The notes under the pieces are model-generated. The model did not search any database. It worked only from the letters and a program-made list of their open reading frames with translations, and was not told where the DNA came from. A DNA stretch of 64,000 nt from NCBI GenBank assembly GCA_965249895.1, contig CBDFNC010000005.1, forward strand, positions 2,790,001 through 2,854,000, read 5' to 3'. The DNA comes from CBDFNC01 sp965249895 (GTDB lineage Bacteria; Pseudomonadota; Gammaproteobacteria; Enterobacterales; CBDFNC01). The position numbers and the translations under genes are program-made. Every line of letters starts with the position of its first letter. Position 1 is the stretch's first letter. Shown here piece by piece: positions 1 to 9,284 of the stretch.

Positions 1-1920
1 GTCCATACCCTCGATCATACCGCGACGACGGTTCAAGTCACCAACTACATCACCCATCCAATTATCAGGGGTGGTCACTTCAACCTTCATCATAGGTTCA
101 AGGATAACTGGATTCGCTTCCAGTGCACCTTTTCTGAAGCCCAAAGAACCAGCGATCTTAAACGCCATTTCATTGGAGTCAACATCGTGGAAAGAACCAT
201 CATATAGGGTTACTTTAACGTCTAGCATTGGATAGCCAGCAAGTACACCCATATCCATCTGTTCTTTACAACCTTTGTCAACGGCTGGGATATATTCTCT
301 CGGAACAGAACCACCAACAATTTCGTTAACAAACTCGTAGCCTTCACCTGCTTCACGAGGTTCCATCTTCAGCCATACGTGACCGTATTGTCCACGACCA
401 CCCGACTGACGTACAAACTTCCCTTCAACTTCAACTGTTGAGCGGATAGTTTCACGATATGCAACCTGAGGTTTACCCACATTACATTCAACGCTGAATT
501 CCCGTTTCATACGGTCAACGATGATGTCAAGATGAAGCTCACCCATACCTGAAATCAGGGTCTGGCCAGATTCCTCGTCAGACTCGACACGGAATGATGG
601 ATCTTCCGCCGCAAGTTTTTGCAACGCAACACCCATTCTTTCCTGGTCGGCTTTCGTTCTGGGCTCAACCGCAATCTGAATAACCGGCTCAGGGAATTCC
701 ATACGCTCAAGAACCACCTTATGGTTCATATCACATAAGGTATCGCCTGTTGTAACGTCTTTCAGACCGATAGCTGCTGCTATGTCGCCAGCGCGGATCT
801 CTTTGATCTCTTTACGATCATTCGCATGCATTTGCACGATACGCCCGAAACGTTCACGCTTTTGTTTCACTGAGTTGTAAACTGAGTCGCCAGAGTTTAC
901 TACACCAGAATAAACACGCATAAAAGTTAGCGTACCAACAAACGGGTCCGTTGCAATTTTAAATGCAAGGGCGGCAAACGGCGCATCGTCAGAAGACTCA
1001 CGAGTGACCTCGTTGTCCAACTCGTCCAAACCTGTGATAGCTTCCACCTGGTTGGGTGCCGGCAAGAATTCAATAACGGCGTCAAGCACAGCTTGTACAC
1101 CTTTATTCTTGAATGCACTACCACAACAAGCTAAAACGATTTCGTTGTTAATCGTACGTTGACGAAGGGCCGCTTTGATTTCGTCTTCAGTCAGCTCACC
1201 TTCTTCAAGGTACTTTCCCATCAATTCATCGGAAGCTTCGGCGGCAGATTCCACCATGTACTCACGCATTTCCTCGGCTTTATCTTTTAGATCAGCCGGG
1301 ATTTCATCGTAAGTAAAGGTCATGCCCTGATCATCTTCGTTCCAGTTAATCGCCTTCATCTTGATCAGGTCGATTACGCCTTTAAACTCTTCTTCAGCAC
1401 CAATATTCAACTGAATTGGCACACAGTTAGCGCCAAGACGGTCGCGAATTTGATCAACAACACCTTCGAAATCAGCACCCGCACGATCCATCTTATTGAC
1501 GAAGACTATGCGAGGAACTTCGTACTTATCGGCCTGACGCCATACAGTCTCAGACTGTGGCTCTACACCGGATGAACCGCAGAAGACCACCACAGCACCA
1601 TCAAGCACACGCAGGGAACGCTCGACTTCAATAGTAAAGTCTACGTGCCCAGGAGTATCGATAATGTTAACTCGATGTTCGTCGAACTGACCTTCCATAC
1701 CACGCCAGAAGGTAGTAGTCGCAGCAGATGTGATAGTGATACCACGCTCCTGCTCCTGCTCCATCCAGTCCATAGTGGCTGCGCCATCATGAACCTCACC
1801 AATCTTGTGAGATAGGCCGGTATAGAAAAGTACACGCTCGGTAGTTGTTGTTTTACCGGCGTCAACGTGAGCAACTATACCTATATTGCGATAGCGCTCT
1901 AAGGGCGTTGTACGAGCCAC
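1..1920 (-). CDS. fusA: Elongation factor G (partial, 3' end beyond left edge)
   Basis: Translocation GTPase that moves tRNA and mRNA through the ribosome. The frame is open from a GTG start at 1920 (reads V/M-ARTTPLERYRNIGIV) to the window edge, about 640 codons of the usual ~700, so the last ~60 residues are missing. G1 is AHVDAGKTT near residue 17, G3 is DTPGHVDF near residue 88, and G4 is NKMD near residue 142. The rest matches EF-G domains II to V, including the domain IV stretch with SGGRGQYGH. It is the third gene of the rpsL-rpsG-fusA (str) operon, 75 bp after rpsG. No ATG fits the conserved N-terminus, so GTG is the start. Confidence 0.97.
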   Translation of the reverse strand, partial: MARTTPLERYRNIGIVAHVDAGKTTTTERVLFYTGLSHKIGEVHDGAATMDWMEQEQERGITITSAATTTFWRGMEGQFDEHRVNIIDTPGHVDFTIEVERSLRVLDGAVVVFCGSSGVEPQSETVWRQADKYEVPRIVFVNKMDRAGADFEGVVDQIRDRLGANCVPIQLNIGAEEEFKGVIDLIKMKAINWNEDDQGMTFTYDEIPADLKDKAEEMREYMVESAAEASDELMGKYLEEGELTEDEIKAALRQRTINNEIVLACCGSAFKNKGVQAVLDAVIEFLPAPNQVEAITGLDELDNEVTRESSDDAPFAALAFKIATDPFVGTLTFMRVYSGVVNSGDSVYNSVKQKRERFGRIVQMHANDRKEIKEIRAGDIAAAIGLKDVTTGDTLCDMNHKVVLERMEFPEPVIQIAVEPRTKADQERMGVALQKLAAEDPSFRVESDEESGQTLISGMGELHLDIIVDRMKREFSVECNVGKPQVAYRETIRSTVEVEGKFVRQSGGRGQYGHVWLKMEPREAGEGYEFVNEIVGGSVPREYIPAVDKGCKEQMDMGVLAGYPMLDVKVTLYDGSFHDVDSNEMAFKIAGSLGFRKGALEANPVILEPMMKVEVTTPDNWMGDVVGDLNRRRGMIEGMD

Positions 1921-1995
1921 AATAGTATCCTCTGAACTAAGACGAGATCTTAGCAAACAACTAAAAAGGCGCGGCGGATTAGCCGCGCCAATAGA

Positions 1996-2466
1996 TTACC
2001 AGCGGTAATGAGCAAACGCTTTGTTTGCATCAGCCATACGGTGAACGTCTTCACGTTTCTTAACCGCAGTGCCTTTGTTGTCAGCTGCATCGATTAGCTC
2101 ACCAGCTAAACGTTGAGCCATAGATTTTTCACCACGTTTACGTGCTGCTTCTACCAACCAACGCATCGCTAGCGCATTACGACGACTAGGACGAACCTCT
2201 ACGGGTACCTGGTAAGTAGAACCACCAACACGACGAGATTTAACTTCGACAGTTGGACGTATATTATCAAGAGCTACTTCAAAAATATCCAGGTGCTCTT
2301 TACCGCTCTTATCTGCAGCAGCATTTAGTGCACCGTATACGATTTTTTCTGAAATAGATTTTTTACCATCAACCATCACGACGTTGATGAATTTGGCCAG
2401 GACTTCTGATCCGAACTTAGGATCTGGAAGGATTTTACGCTGACCGATGACGCGTCTTCTAGGCAT
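1996..2466 (-). CDS. rpsG: 30S ribosomal protein S7 (uS7)
   Basis: Primary 16S 3'-domain assembly protein that lines the E-site mRNA channel. It has 156 residues, the normal length for gammaproteobacteria. The N-terminus MPRRRVIGQRKILPDPKFGS and the GGSTYQVPVEVRP segment near residues 80-93 are typical of uS7. It lies 84 bp after rpsL and 75 bp before fusA on the same strand. In E. coli S7 represses the str operon by binding the rpsL-rpsG spacer; the spacer here is large enough for such a site, but I could not prove one. Confidence 0.98.
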   Translation of the reverse strand: MPRRRVIGQRKILPDPKFGSEVLAKFINVVMVDGKKSISEKIVYGALNAAADKSGKEHLDIFEVALDNIRPTVEVKSRRVGGSTYQVPVEVRPSRRNALAMRWLVEAARKRGEKSMAQRLAGELIDAADNKGTAVKKREDVHRMADANKAFAHYRW

Positions 2467-2550
2467 CTTAACTCTCCGTTTGCTTCAGGTTTTACCCAAA
2501 ACGATTAAATAAATAACTGTTCTTGCTTGGCCTTACTTTACGAAGAACCA

Positions 2551-2925
2551 TTAACCCTTAGGTCGTTTAGTACCGTACTTAGAACGGCCTTGACGACGTT
2601 CGCTCACACCAGCTGTATCCAGTGCACCGCGAACTGTGTGATAACGCACACCAGGCAAATCTTTAACACGACCGCCACGGATTAGGATCACTGAGTGTTC
2701 CTGAAGGTTATGACCTTCACCACCGATGTAAGAAGTTACTTCGTAACCGTTAGTTAAACGAACACGAGCAACCTTACGCAGTGCTGAGTTAGGTTTTTTA
2801 GGAGTAGTAGTATATACGCGAGTACATACACCACGTCTCTGTGGGCAGGCTTCCAGCGCAGGCACGTTGGTTTTTTTAACCGGTGCTTTACGTGGCTTGC
2901 GAACCAGCTGTGAAATTGTTGCCAT
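2551..2925 (-). CDS. rpsL: 30S ribosomal protein S12 (uS12)
   Basis: Decoding-centre ribosomal protein and the classical site of streptomycin resistance. It has 124 residues, full length. The segment KKPNSALRKVARVRLTNG (about residues 43-60) is present with the wild-type lysine of the PNSALRK loop, and so is GGRVKDLPGVRYH (about residues 84-96). No resistance-type substitution is evident at the usual lysines. It is the first gene of the str operon, with a strong promoter 70-100 bp upstream of its start and a leader hairpin in between. Confidence 0.98.
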   Translation of the reverse strand: MATISQLVRKPRKAPVKKTNVPALEACPQRRGVCTRVYTTTPKKPNSALRKVARVRLTNGYEVTSYIGGEGHNLQEHSVILIRGGRVKDLPGVRYHTVRGALDTAGVSERRQGRSKYGTKRPKG

Positions 2926-2993
2926 TAAAAATAGCTCCTGATACTTACATGATATAAACGTGAAAAATCCTCCCCAAAATATGGGGACGCAGA

Positions 2994-3022
2994 ATTTTAT
3001 TACCCTAAGCCATAGGAGTCAA
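2994..3022 (-). promoter_or_regulatory. Promoter of the str operon (rpsL)
   Basis: On the minus strand TTGACT is followed after 17 bp by TAAAAT, close to the sigma70 consensus. It lies between tusB and rpsL, so rpsL-rpsG-fusA can be transcribed independently of tusDCB. The leader contains a small hairpin (CCCC/GGGG arms, 2972-2986). Confidence 0.8.
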
Positions 3023-3119
3023 GAATTAAGCAGTTTTGAATTCGATAACTATTTCTTATCCGGTCTAAACTACCCAGTTCCCGTTACAGGCTTATGTCAA
3101 AATCAGTGATTTGCTAAGC

Positions 3120-3410
3120 CTACCAACTTAAAGATGAATCGTAACTCAGAGTTAACTCAACAAATTCACCATAAGAAATTTGCTTAGCTAACAAGGCATT
3201 AAGCCCACGGGCATGCAGATCATCCGTTAAAACGTAAAGCCGTCCCTGGTGATTTAGCCTATCTAACTGTTGCCAGCAATTAGACTTTGCCGCAGATGCG
3301 ATAACGCCGTCCTGAATAAGCAGTAACCCATCCCCCTCACTAACAAGAGATAAACAGTTCTCAAGGGCGGAAGTTTGGTACGGGGAACTTTTTACCGTAT
3401 GTAATATCAT
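3120..3410 (-). CDS. tusB: Sulfurtransferase complex subunit TusB (DsrH family)
   Basis: Subunit of the cytoplasmic TusBCD sulfur relay that passes persulfide from TusA to TusE and MnmA for 2-thiouridine synthesis at tRNA position 34. It has 96 residues, the family size, and opens MILHTVKSSPYQTSALENCL with the DsrH-like middle GDGLLLIQDGVIA. It starts 2 bp after tusC, and the order tusD-tusC-tusB matches E. coli. TusB has no catalytic cysteine; the assignment rests on similarity and order. It ends 195 bp before rpsL. Confidence 0.92.
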   Translation of the reverse strand: MILHTVKSSPYQTSALENCLSLVSEGDGLLLIQDGVIASAAKSNCWQQLDRLNHQGRLYVLTDDLHARGLNALLAKQISYGEFVELTLSYDSSLSW

Positions 3411-3412
3411 GG

Positions 3413-3772
3413 CTAAAATCCTATTAGTCTGTCTTGCTCGGACAACAGAGCTCTCAATTGCTCTGTCTTGAGCAAGGTGACGTCAATGGACAAATCGCTC
3501 ACCTTCAAACCTCGCTCACTGAGGGAAGAGGCACAAACATAGATGTTTTCAATATCGTAAAGGTCGAACATGGCAAAGGTTGGGTTGTAGTCACGATTTA
3601 ACACCTTTGCTGGCGATTGTCCCTTTAACAATTGAAATACTCCATCCTGAATAAAAAACACGCTAATAGATTCGTTAAACGCCGAGATAGCCAATACAGC
3701 ATCGAGAGACTCACGGCCCGCCGCAGTACCATGGGGTGCAACTCGGTTCACAATGGCAATTTTGGTTTCCAT
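3413..3772 (-). CDS. tusC: Sulfurtransferase complex subunit TusC (DsrF family)
   Basis: Structural subunit of the TusBCD heterohexamer in tRNA 2-thiolation. It has 119 residues. The DsrF-type pattern is visible in GTAAGRESLDAVLAISAF (about residues 15-32) and in the SVFFIQDGVFQLL strand-helix. It lies 9 bp after tusD and 2 bp before tusB, so translation is probably coupled. The family assignment is from similarity and gene order. Confidence 0.93.
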   Translation of the reverse strand: METKIAIVNRVAPHGTAAGRESLDAVLAISAFNESISVFFIQDGVFQLLKGQSPAKVLNRDYNPTFAMFDLYDIENIYVCASSLSERGLKVSDLSIDVTLLKTEQLRALLSEQDRLIGF

Positions 3773-3781
3773 AACGCCCCC

Positions 3782-4171
3782 CTAAAACTGTACGAGTCGA
3801 TCACAGGTACTTGCCAGCTCGGCTAATTGACCTAAACCACTTAATTTAAATGGAGCTTGCAGGTTGAAGTTCGTCATCTGATTCTGCTCTGCTTCCGATT
3901 GATCTATCACACCTCTGCGTAATGCTGCGGCCACACACACCTCGAGGCTAATTTGGTGCTCAGCGGCCAGTCTTACCCAGTTTTCATATAAATTAACTTC
4001 ATCACTGGCGGGAAAGAGCAGACTGTTGGCATTTTGCACCCCCCCTTGATAGAAGAAAATACCTTTAATGGAATGTCCCGCCGCAACCGCCGCCAGGGAA
4101 AACAGATAAGCACTGACGGCGCCTTGAGCGCCATAGGGTGGGTCGGTAACGAGAATACAGAAACTGGACAT
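3782..4171 (-). CDS. tusD: Sulfurtransferase complex subunit TusD (DsrE family)
   Basis: Catalytic subunit of TusBCD, which accepts sulfur from TusA on a conserved cysteine. It has 129 residues. The motif LEVCVAAALRRG places a cysteine at residue 79, matching the catalytic Cys78 of E. coli TusD. The N-terminus FCILVTDPPYGAQGAVSAY is typical. It is the first gene of tusDCB. Upstream is ridA rather than the yheO regulator found in E. coli. Confidence 0.95.
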   Translation of the reverse strand: MSSFCILVTDPPYGAQGAVSAYLFSLAAVAAGHSIKGIFFYQGGVQNANSLLFPASDEVNLYENWVRLAAEHQISLEVCVAAALRRGVIDQSEAEQNQMTNFNLQAPFKLSGLGQLAELASTCDRLVQF

Positions 4172-4241
4172 GAGTCTTTCGTAAAAATAGGATTGAGAGA
4201 AGCCTCAATCCTATCCTAACTTAGCGTTTTTACAAGCTGAC

Positions 4242-4625
4242 TTACTTGGTGTAAGCAATAGCTTCCACTTCAACCAAAACATCTTTCGGTAAACGAGCAA
4301 CCTCAACGCATGAGCGCGCCGGGGCATTTTCTGGGAAGTATTTGCCATAAACTTCATTAAAGGCAACAAAGTTATTCATATCACTTAGGAAACAAGTAGT
4401 TTTAATTACTGTCTCTACAGATGCTCCCGCTTGCTCCAACACTGCGATCAGGTTCTGCATGACTTGTTCGGCCTGAGCGGTTACGTCACCCTCTACAATT
4501 TCCATGGTTTCCGCCACCAAAGGGATCTGGCCAGAAGTGAATACTAATTCTCCCAACTGATTGGCCTGTGAATATGGACCGATAGCGGCCGGTGCTTTCT
4601 CTGTAGCAATAATTTTTTTCGTCAT
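4242..4625 (-). CDS. ridA: 2-iminobutanoate/2-iminopropanoate deaminase RidA
   Basis: Hydrolyses reactive enamine/imine intermediates produced by PLP enzymes such as threonine dehydratase, protecting other PLP enzymes. It has 127 residues from ATG 4625; a 12-residue upstream extension is possible but does not match the family start MTKKIIATEKAPAAIGPYSQ. An AGG sequence lies about 8-10 bases before this ATG. The signature ENAPARSCVEVARLPKD contains the carboxylate-binding arginine (about residue 105). It lies on the same strand, 70 bp upstream of tusD, between rpoC and the sulfur-relay genes, which is an unusual place for it. Confidence 0.94.
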   Translation of the reverse strand: MTKKIIATEKAPAAIGPYSQANQLGELVFTSGQIPLVAETMEIVEGDVTAQAEQVMQNLIAVLEQAGASVETVIKTTCFLSDMNNFVAFNEVYGKYFPENAPARSCVEVARLPKDVLVEVEAIAYTK

Positions 4626-4956
4626 AGGTAATAGCCTAAATAGAATTTCACGTGGCAGCATTCTAACTTAAGAAATCGAGTCTTTTCACCCACTATTTGG
4701 GTCAAGCGACCTTTTTACCCAGCATACTGAGATCAGGTCCGGCCAGTGTACGTAATTCTTCAGCCCAGCGGATCAGCTTAATTTCTCCATTTCACTCTTC
4801 TCCCAGGGCTGTGCAATTTTCAACCCAACCCCCCAGGTTTGCCATAGTTCATTCGTTTGTCCGCTAAGGCAAAATTACCAAGGAAAAATGAATAAATAAT
4901 GGCTAAAGCAAGAAGCTGAGGTTACAGAGAGACTTTGTGGAAATGATGATTGATAC
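4626..4956. other. Intergenic region with a possible gene remnant
   Basis: No complete gene is visible between ridA and the rpoC terminator. On the minus strand 4702-4791 is an open 30-codon stretch ending in TGA that reads like protein (…RWAEELRTLAGPDLSMLG…) but has no start codon and begins right after a stop. It may be the tail of a deleted gene. The rest shows nothing I can name. Confidence 0.4.
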
Positions 4957-4982
4957 AAAAAAGGCGCCCAAAGGCGCCTTTT
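4957..4982 (-). terminator. Intrinsic terminator after rpoC
   Basis: On the minus strand AAAAGGCGCC, a four-base loop and GGCGCCTTTT form a perfect 10-bp stem that runs into a U tract. It lies 18 bp after the rpoC stop and closes the tuf-to-rpoC transcription block. Confidence 0.92.
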
Positions 4983-4999
4983 AGTTAGCTAGTAAGCTA

Positions 5000-7900
5000 T
5001 TAAGATTTGGAAGAATCCGCTGCATTAAGCAGGTCAGCCAGGTTTTGCTCGGCTTCATCTGCGGTAATGGTTTGCTCTTCAACCTTTCCCTTACCAGAGC
5101 GACGTTCGTTACGCTCTTTATGATAAGAGAAACCTGTACCGGCAGGGATCAGACGCCCAACGATTACGTTTTCTTTCAGACCGCGTAATTCGTCAACCTT
5201 ACCACCAACAGCCGCTTCCGTTAGTACTCGTGTGGTTTCCTGGAAGGAAGCCGCAGAAATAAAGGACTCAGTTGCCAAAGATGCTTTGGTGATACCTAAC
5301 AGCTCATGCTGGTACGTCGCATGCATTTTACCTTCAGCTTCAAGTTTACGGTTAGCAATCTTAACGCGTGCTACTTCTACTTGTTCGCCAGGTAAGAAGT
5401 CAGTATCACCAGCAGTTTTGATAACCACTTTACGCAGCATCTGACGAACGATAACTTCGATGTGCTTATCGTTAATCTTTACACCCTGTAGACGGTATAC
5501 ATCCTGAACTTCGTTCGCGATGTAGTTGGCTACCGGGCTGATACCACGTAGGCGTAAGATATCATGTGGTGACTCTGGTCCATCGGCAATAACTTCACCT
5601 TTTTGAACCTTTTCACCTTCGAATACGTTCAGGTGACGCCACTTAGGAATCATCTCTTCGTAATGCTCACCATCCGGCTGGGTGATGACCAAACGACGTT
5701 TACCTTTAGTTTCTTTACCGAAAGAAACGGCGCCGGAAACTTCAGCCAGGATAGCGGCATCTTTAGGTGTACGCGCTTCGAATAAGTCGGCTACGCGAGG
5801 TAGACCACCGGTGATATCACGAGTCTTCGAGCTCTCCTGTGGGATACGGGCTACCGCGTCACCAACATTTACCTGAGCACCATCTTCCAGGTTAACGATA
5901 GCGTTACCTGGCAGGAAGTACTGAGCCACGATATCCGTACCCGGGATATTGATGTCATTACCGGATTCGTCAACCAGCTTAACCATAGGGCGCATTTCTT
6001 TACCCGCGCTGGTACGCTGACCCGCGTCCAAAATAACCGTGCTGGAAAGACCAGTCAGATCATCAGTTTGACGCGTTACTGTAACACTCTCGATAATGTC
6101 GACGAATTGAATTCGACCGGCCACTTCGGTAATGATTGGGTGTGTATGCGGGTCCCAATTAGCGACGATTTCGCCGGCAGTAATAGCCGCGCCGTCACCT
6201 TTTTCAAGTACCGCACCGTAAGTAACTTTGTGAGCTTCCTTGGTACGCCCCAAGTCATCAATAACTGTCAGTTCGGTAGAACGAGAGGTAACAACCAGCT
6301 TACCCTCTGAGTTCACTACATACTTAGCGTTATGTAACTTGATGCTACCCGTGTTCTTAACCTGGATATTGTTTTCTGCTGAAGCCCTGGATGCCGCACC
6401 ACCGATGTGGAAGGTACGCATGGTAAGCTGTGTACCCGGCTCACCAATTGACTGTGCCGCGATAACACCAACCGCTTCACCATGACAAACAATATGACCA
6501 CGGGCCAAGTCACGACCGTAACAGTTCGCGCAGATACCGTAATCGTTATCACAAGTGATAACAGAACGTACTTTAACTTGGTCAACAGAGTTATCTTCTA
6601 ACAGATCACACAGTTTTTCATCAAGCATAATGTTACGTTCGACCAACACGTGGTTTTGAGTACCCGGCTTGATGATATCTTCCGCTACCACACGACCCAG
6701 TACGCGTTCACGCAACGGCTCAACGACATCACCGCCTTCAATCAGAGGTGTTACTAACAAACCATTGTGAGTACCACAATCGTCGTTAGAAACTACCAGA
6801 TCCTGAGCAACGTCAACCAGACGACGGGTTAGGTAACCCGAGTTAGCCGTCTTAAGTGCCGTATCGGCAAGGCCCTTACGAGCACCGTGAGTAGAGATAA
6901 AGTACTGAAGTACGCTTAGACCTTCACGGAAGTTCGCTACGATTGGCGTTTCTATGATAGAGCCATCCGGCTTAGCCATCAGGCCACGCATACCCGCCAG
7001 CTGACGGATCTGAGCTGCACTACCACGAGCGCCAGAGTCGGCCATCATAAAGATGCTGTTAAAGGAATCCTGAGTTTCCTCTTCACCTTTGGCATTTATT
7101 ACTGTCTCTGTGGACAGGTTATCCATCATCGCCTTGGAAACTTGTTCGTTGGCGCTTGCCCAGATATCGATAACTTTGTTGTAACGTTCACCCGCGGTGA
7201 CCAGACCGGACTGGAATTGCTCCTGGATCTCGGAAACTTCGGCTTCCGCATCAGCGATAATATCTTTTTTCGCGTCGGGAATAACCAGGTCGTTGATACC
7301 AACGGACGCACCGGAAAGGGTAGCGTATTCGAAACCTCTGTACATCAGTTGGTCAGCGAAAATAACCGATGGCTTAAGACCCAGCTTACGATAACAACCA
7401 TTCAGCAATTTGGAGATCTGCTTCTTGCCCATCGGCAAGTCAACCAGAGAATACTCCAGGCCGGTAGGGACGATAAGCCACAGGATAGCGCGTCCGACGG
7501 TAGTATCTTTAATTTCGGTCTTTTCTGTTTTGCTGCCGTCCTCATCTATGATGGTTTCGGTAATGCGAACCTTTACCCGGGCATGTAAATCTGCAACACC
7601 GGCGCGGTAAGCTTTTTCGGCTTCCTTGGCATTCTTGAACCACATGCCTTCGCCTTTCGCATTGATGCGAGAGCGAGTCATATAGTAGAGACCCAATACC
7701 ACGTCCTGAGAAGGAACGATAATGGGTTCACCGTTCGCTGGCGACAGGATGTTGTTGGTTGACATCATCAGGGCGCGCGATTCCAACTGAGCTTCAAGCG
7801 TCAGTGGAACGTGTACCGCCATCTGGTCTCCATCGAAATCGGCGTTGTACGCCGCACAAACCAAGGGGTGAAGCTGGATGGCTTTACCCTCGATCAGTAC

Positions 7901-9217
7901 AGGTTCGAACGCCTGGATACCCAAACGGTGCAATGTTGGCGCACGGTTAAGCAGTACCGGGTGTTCGCGGATAACGCCTTCCAGGATATCCCAGACTTCA
8001 CCACCTTCACGCTCAACCAATTTCTTGGCCGCTTTGATGGTTGTGGCCATGCCCAGGCTCTCTAGCTTGCCGTATACAAACGGCTTAAACAGCTCCAGCG
8101 CCATCTTCTTAGGAAGACCACACTGGTGCAAACGTAACGTAGGACCTACCGTGATTACGGAACGGCCCGAATAGTCAACACGCTTACCAAGCAAGTTCTG
8201 ACGGAAACGACCCTGCTTACCTTTGATCATATCAGCCAAAGATTTAAGCGGACGCTTGTTGGAGCCAGTGATAGCGCGCCCACGACGACCGTTATCCAGC
8301 AGCGCATCCACAGACTCTTGCAACATACGCTTTTCGTTACGTACGATGATGTCCGGTGCAGCCAGGTCTAACAAACGCTTCAAACGGTTGTTACGGTTGA
8401 TAACACGACGGTAAAGGTCGTTAAGATCAGACGTTGCGAAACGGCCTCCATCCAATGGCACTAATGGGCGAAGATCCGGTGGCAGCACTGGAAGTACCGT
8501 TAGTATCATCCACTCAGGCTTGTTACCTGATTGTTCAAACGCTTCCATCAGCTTCAGACGCTTGGTCAGCTTCTTACGCTTGGTTTCAGAGTTAGTCGTC
8601 TGTAATTCTTCACGCATCTGCTCGATTTCAGTAAGCAGATTGATTTCCTTCAACAGTCCAAGAACCGCTTCTGCGCCCATCCTGGCTTCAAATTCGTCAC
8701 CCCACTCTTCCAACGCATCCAGATAGTTTTCTTCTGTCAGCATCTGGCCGCGTTCCAGGTTAGTCATACCCGGCTCAACCACAACGAAAGATTCGAAGTA
8801 AAGAATACGCTCGATATCACGCAGGGTCATATCGAGTAACAGACCGATACGAGACGGCAGTGATTTGAGGAACCAAATGTGTGCAACTGGAGAGGCCAGT
8901 TCAATATGGCCCATGCGATCACGGCGAACTTTGGTTTGAGTTACTTCAACGCCACACTTTTCACAAATAACACCACGATGCTTCAAACGTTTGTATTTAC
9001 CACACAAACATTCGTAATCTTTTACCGGGCCAAAAATACGAGCACAGAACAAACCATCACGCTCGGGTTTGAACGTACGGTAGTTAATGGTCTCAGGCTT
9101 TTTAACCTCACCAAATGACCAGGAACGAACCTGATCGGGTGACGCAAGGCCGATTTTGATCCCATCAAATTCTTCGGTCTTGCCTTGCTGTTTTAAAAAC
9201 TTTAGTAAGTCTTTCAC
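5000..9217 (-). CDS. rpoC: DNA-directed RNA polymerase subunit beta'
   Basis: Large catalytic RNA polymerase subunit. It has 1405 residues, a normal gammaproteobacterial length. The N-terminal zinc ribbon CLCGKYKRLKHRGVICEKCG is at about residues 70-89. The magnesium-binding active-site motif NADFDGDQMAVH is at about residues 458-469. The second zinc site CDNDYGICANCYG is near residue 890, and the bridge-helix and trigger-loop region is intact (IGEPGTQLTMRTFH). It lies 67 bp after rpoB and is followed by a strong terminator. Confidence 0.99.
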   Translation of the reverse strand: MKDLLKFLKQQGKTEEFDGIKIGLASPDQVRSWSFGEVKKPETINYRTFKPERDGLFCARIFGPVKDYECLCGKYKRLKHRGVICEKCGVEVTQTKVRRDRMGHIELASPVAHIWFLKSLPSRIGLLLDMTLRDIERILYFESFVVVEPGMTNLERGQMLTEENYLDALEEWGDEFEARMGAEAVLGLLKEINLLTEIEQMREELQTTNSETKRKKLTKRLKLMEAFEQSGNKPEWMILTVLPVLPPDLRPLVPLDGGRFATSDLNDLYRRVINRNNRLKRLLDLAAPDIIVRNEKRMLQESVDALLDNGRRGRAITGSNKRPLKSLADMIKGKQGRFRQNLLGKRVDYSGRSVITVGPTLRLHQCGLPKKMALELFKPFVYGKLESLGMATTIKAAKKLVEREGGEVWDILEGVIREHPVLLNRAPTLHRLGIQAFEPVLIEGKAIQLHPLVCAAYNADFDGDQMAVHVPLTLEAQLESRALMMSTNNILSPANGEPIIVPSQDVVLGLYYMTRSRINAKGEGMWFKNAKEAEKAYRAGVADLHARVKVRITETIIDEDGSKTEKTEIKDTTVGRAILWLIVPTGLEYSLVDLPMGKKQISKLLNGCYRKLGLKPSVIFADQLMYRGFEYATLSGASVGINDLVIPDAKKDIIADAEAEVSEIQEQFQSGLVTAGERYNKVIDIWASANEQVSKAMMDNLSTETVINAKGEEETQDSFNSIFMMADSGARGSAAQIRQLAGMRGLMAKPDGSIIETPIVANFREGLSVLQYFISTHGARKGLADTALKTANSGYLTRRLVDVAQDLVVSNDDCGTHNGLLVTPLIEGGDVVEPLRERVLGRVVAEDIIKPGTQNHVLVERNIMLDEKLCDLLEDNSVDQVKVRSVITCDNDYGICANCYGRDLARGHIVCHGEAVGVIAAQSIGEPGTQLTMRTFHIGGAASRASAENNIQVKNTGSIKLHNAKYVVNSEGKLVVTSRSTELTVIDDLGRTKEAHKVTYGAVLEKGDGAAITAGEIVANWDPHTHPIITEVAGRIQFVDIIESVTVTRQTDDLTGLSSTVILDAGQRTSAGKEMRPMVKLVDESGNDINIPGTDIVAQYFLPGNAIVNLEDGAQVNVGDAVARIPQESSKTRDITGGLPRVADLFEARTPKDAAILAEVSGAVSFGKETKGKRRLVITQPDGEHYEEMIPKWRHLNVFEGEKVQKGEVIADGPESPHDILRLRGISPVANYIANEVQDVYRLQGVKINDKHIEVIVRQMLRKVVIKTAGDTDFLPGEQVEVARVKIANRKLEAEGKMHATYQHELLGITKASLATESFISAASFQETTRVLTEAAVGGKVDELRGLKENVIVGRLIPAGTGFSYHKERNERRSGKGKVEEQTITADEAEQNLADLLNAADSSKS

Positions 9218-9284
9218 TTATATCTCCCGCCGGGAAAGCCAAAGCGCCTTAGTTAAGGCGCTACGATTAAGTTAGGCTTCCCGC

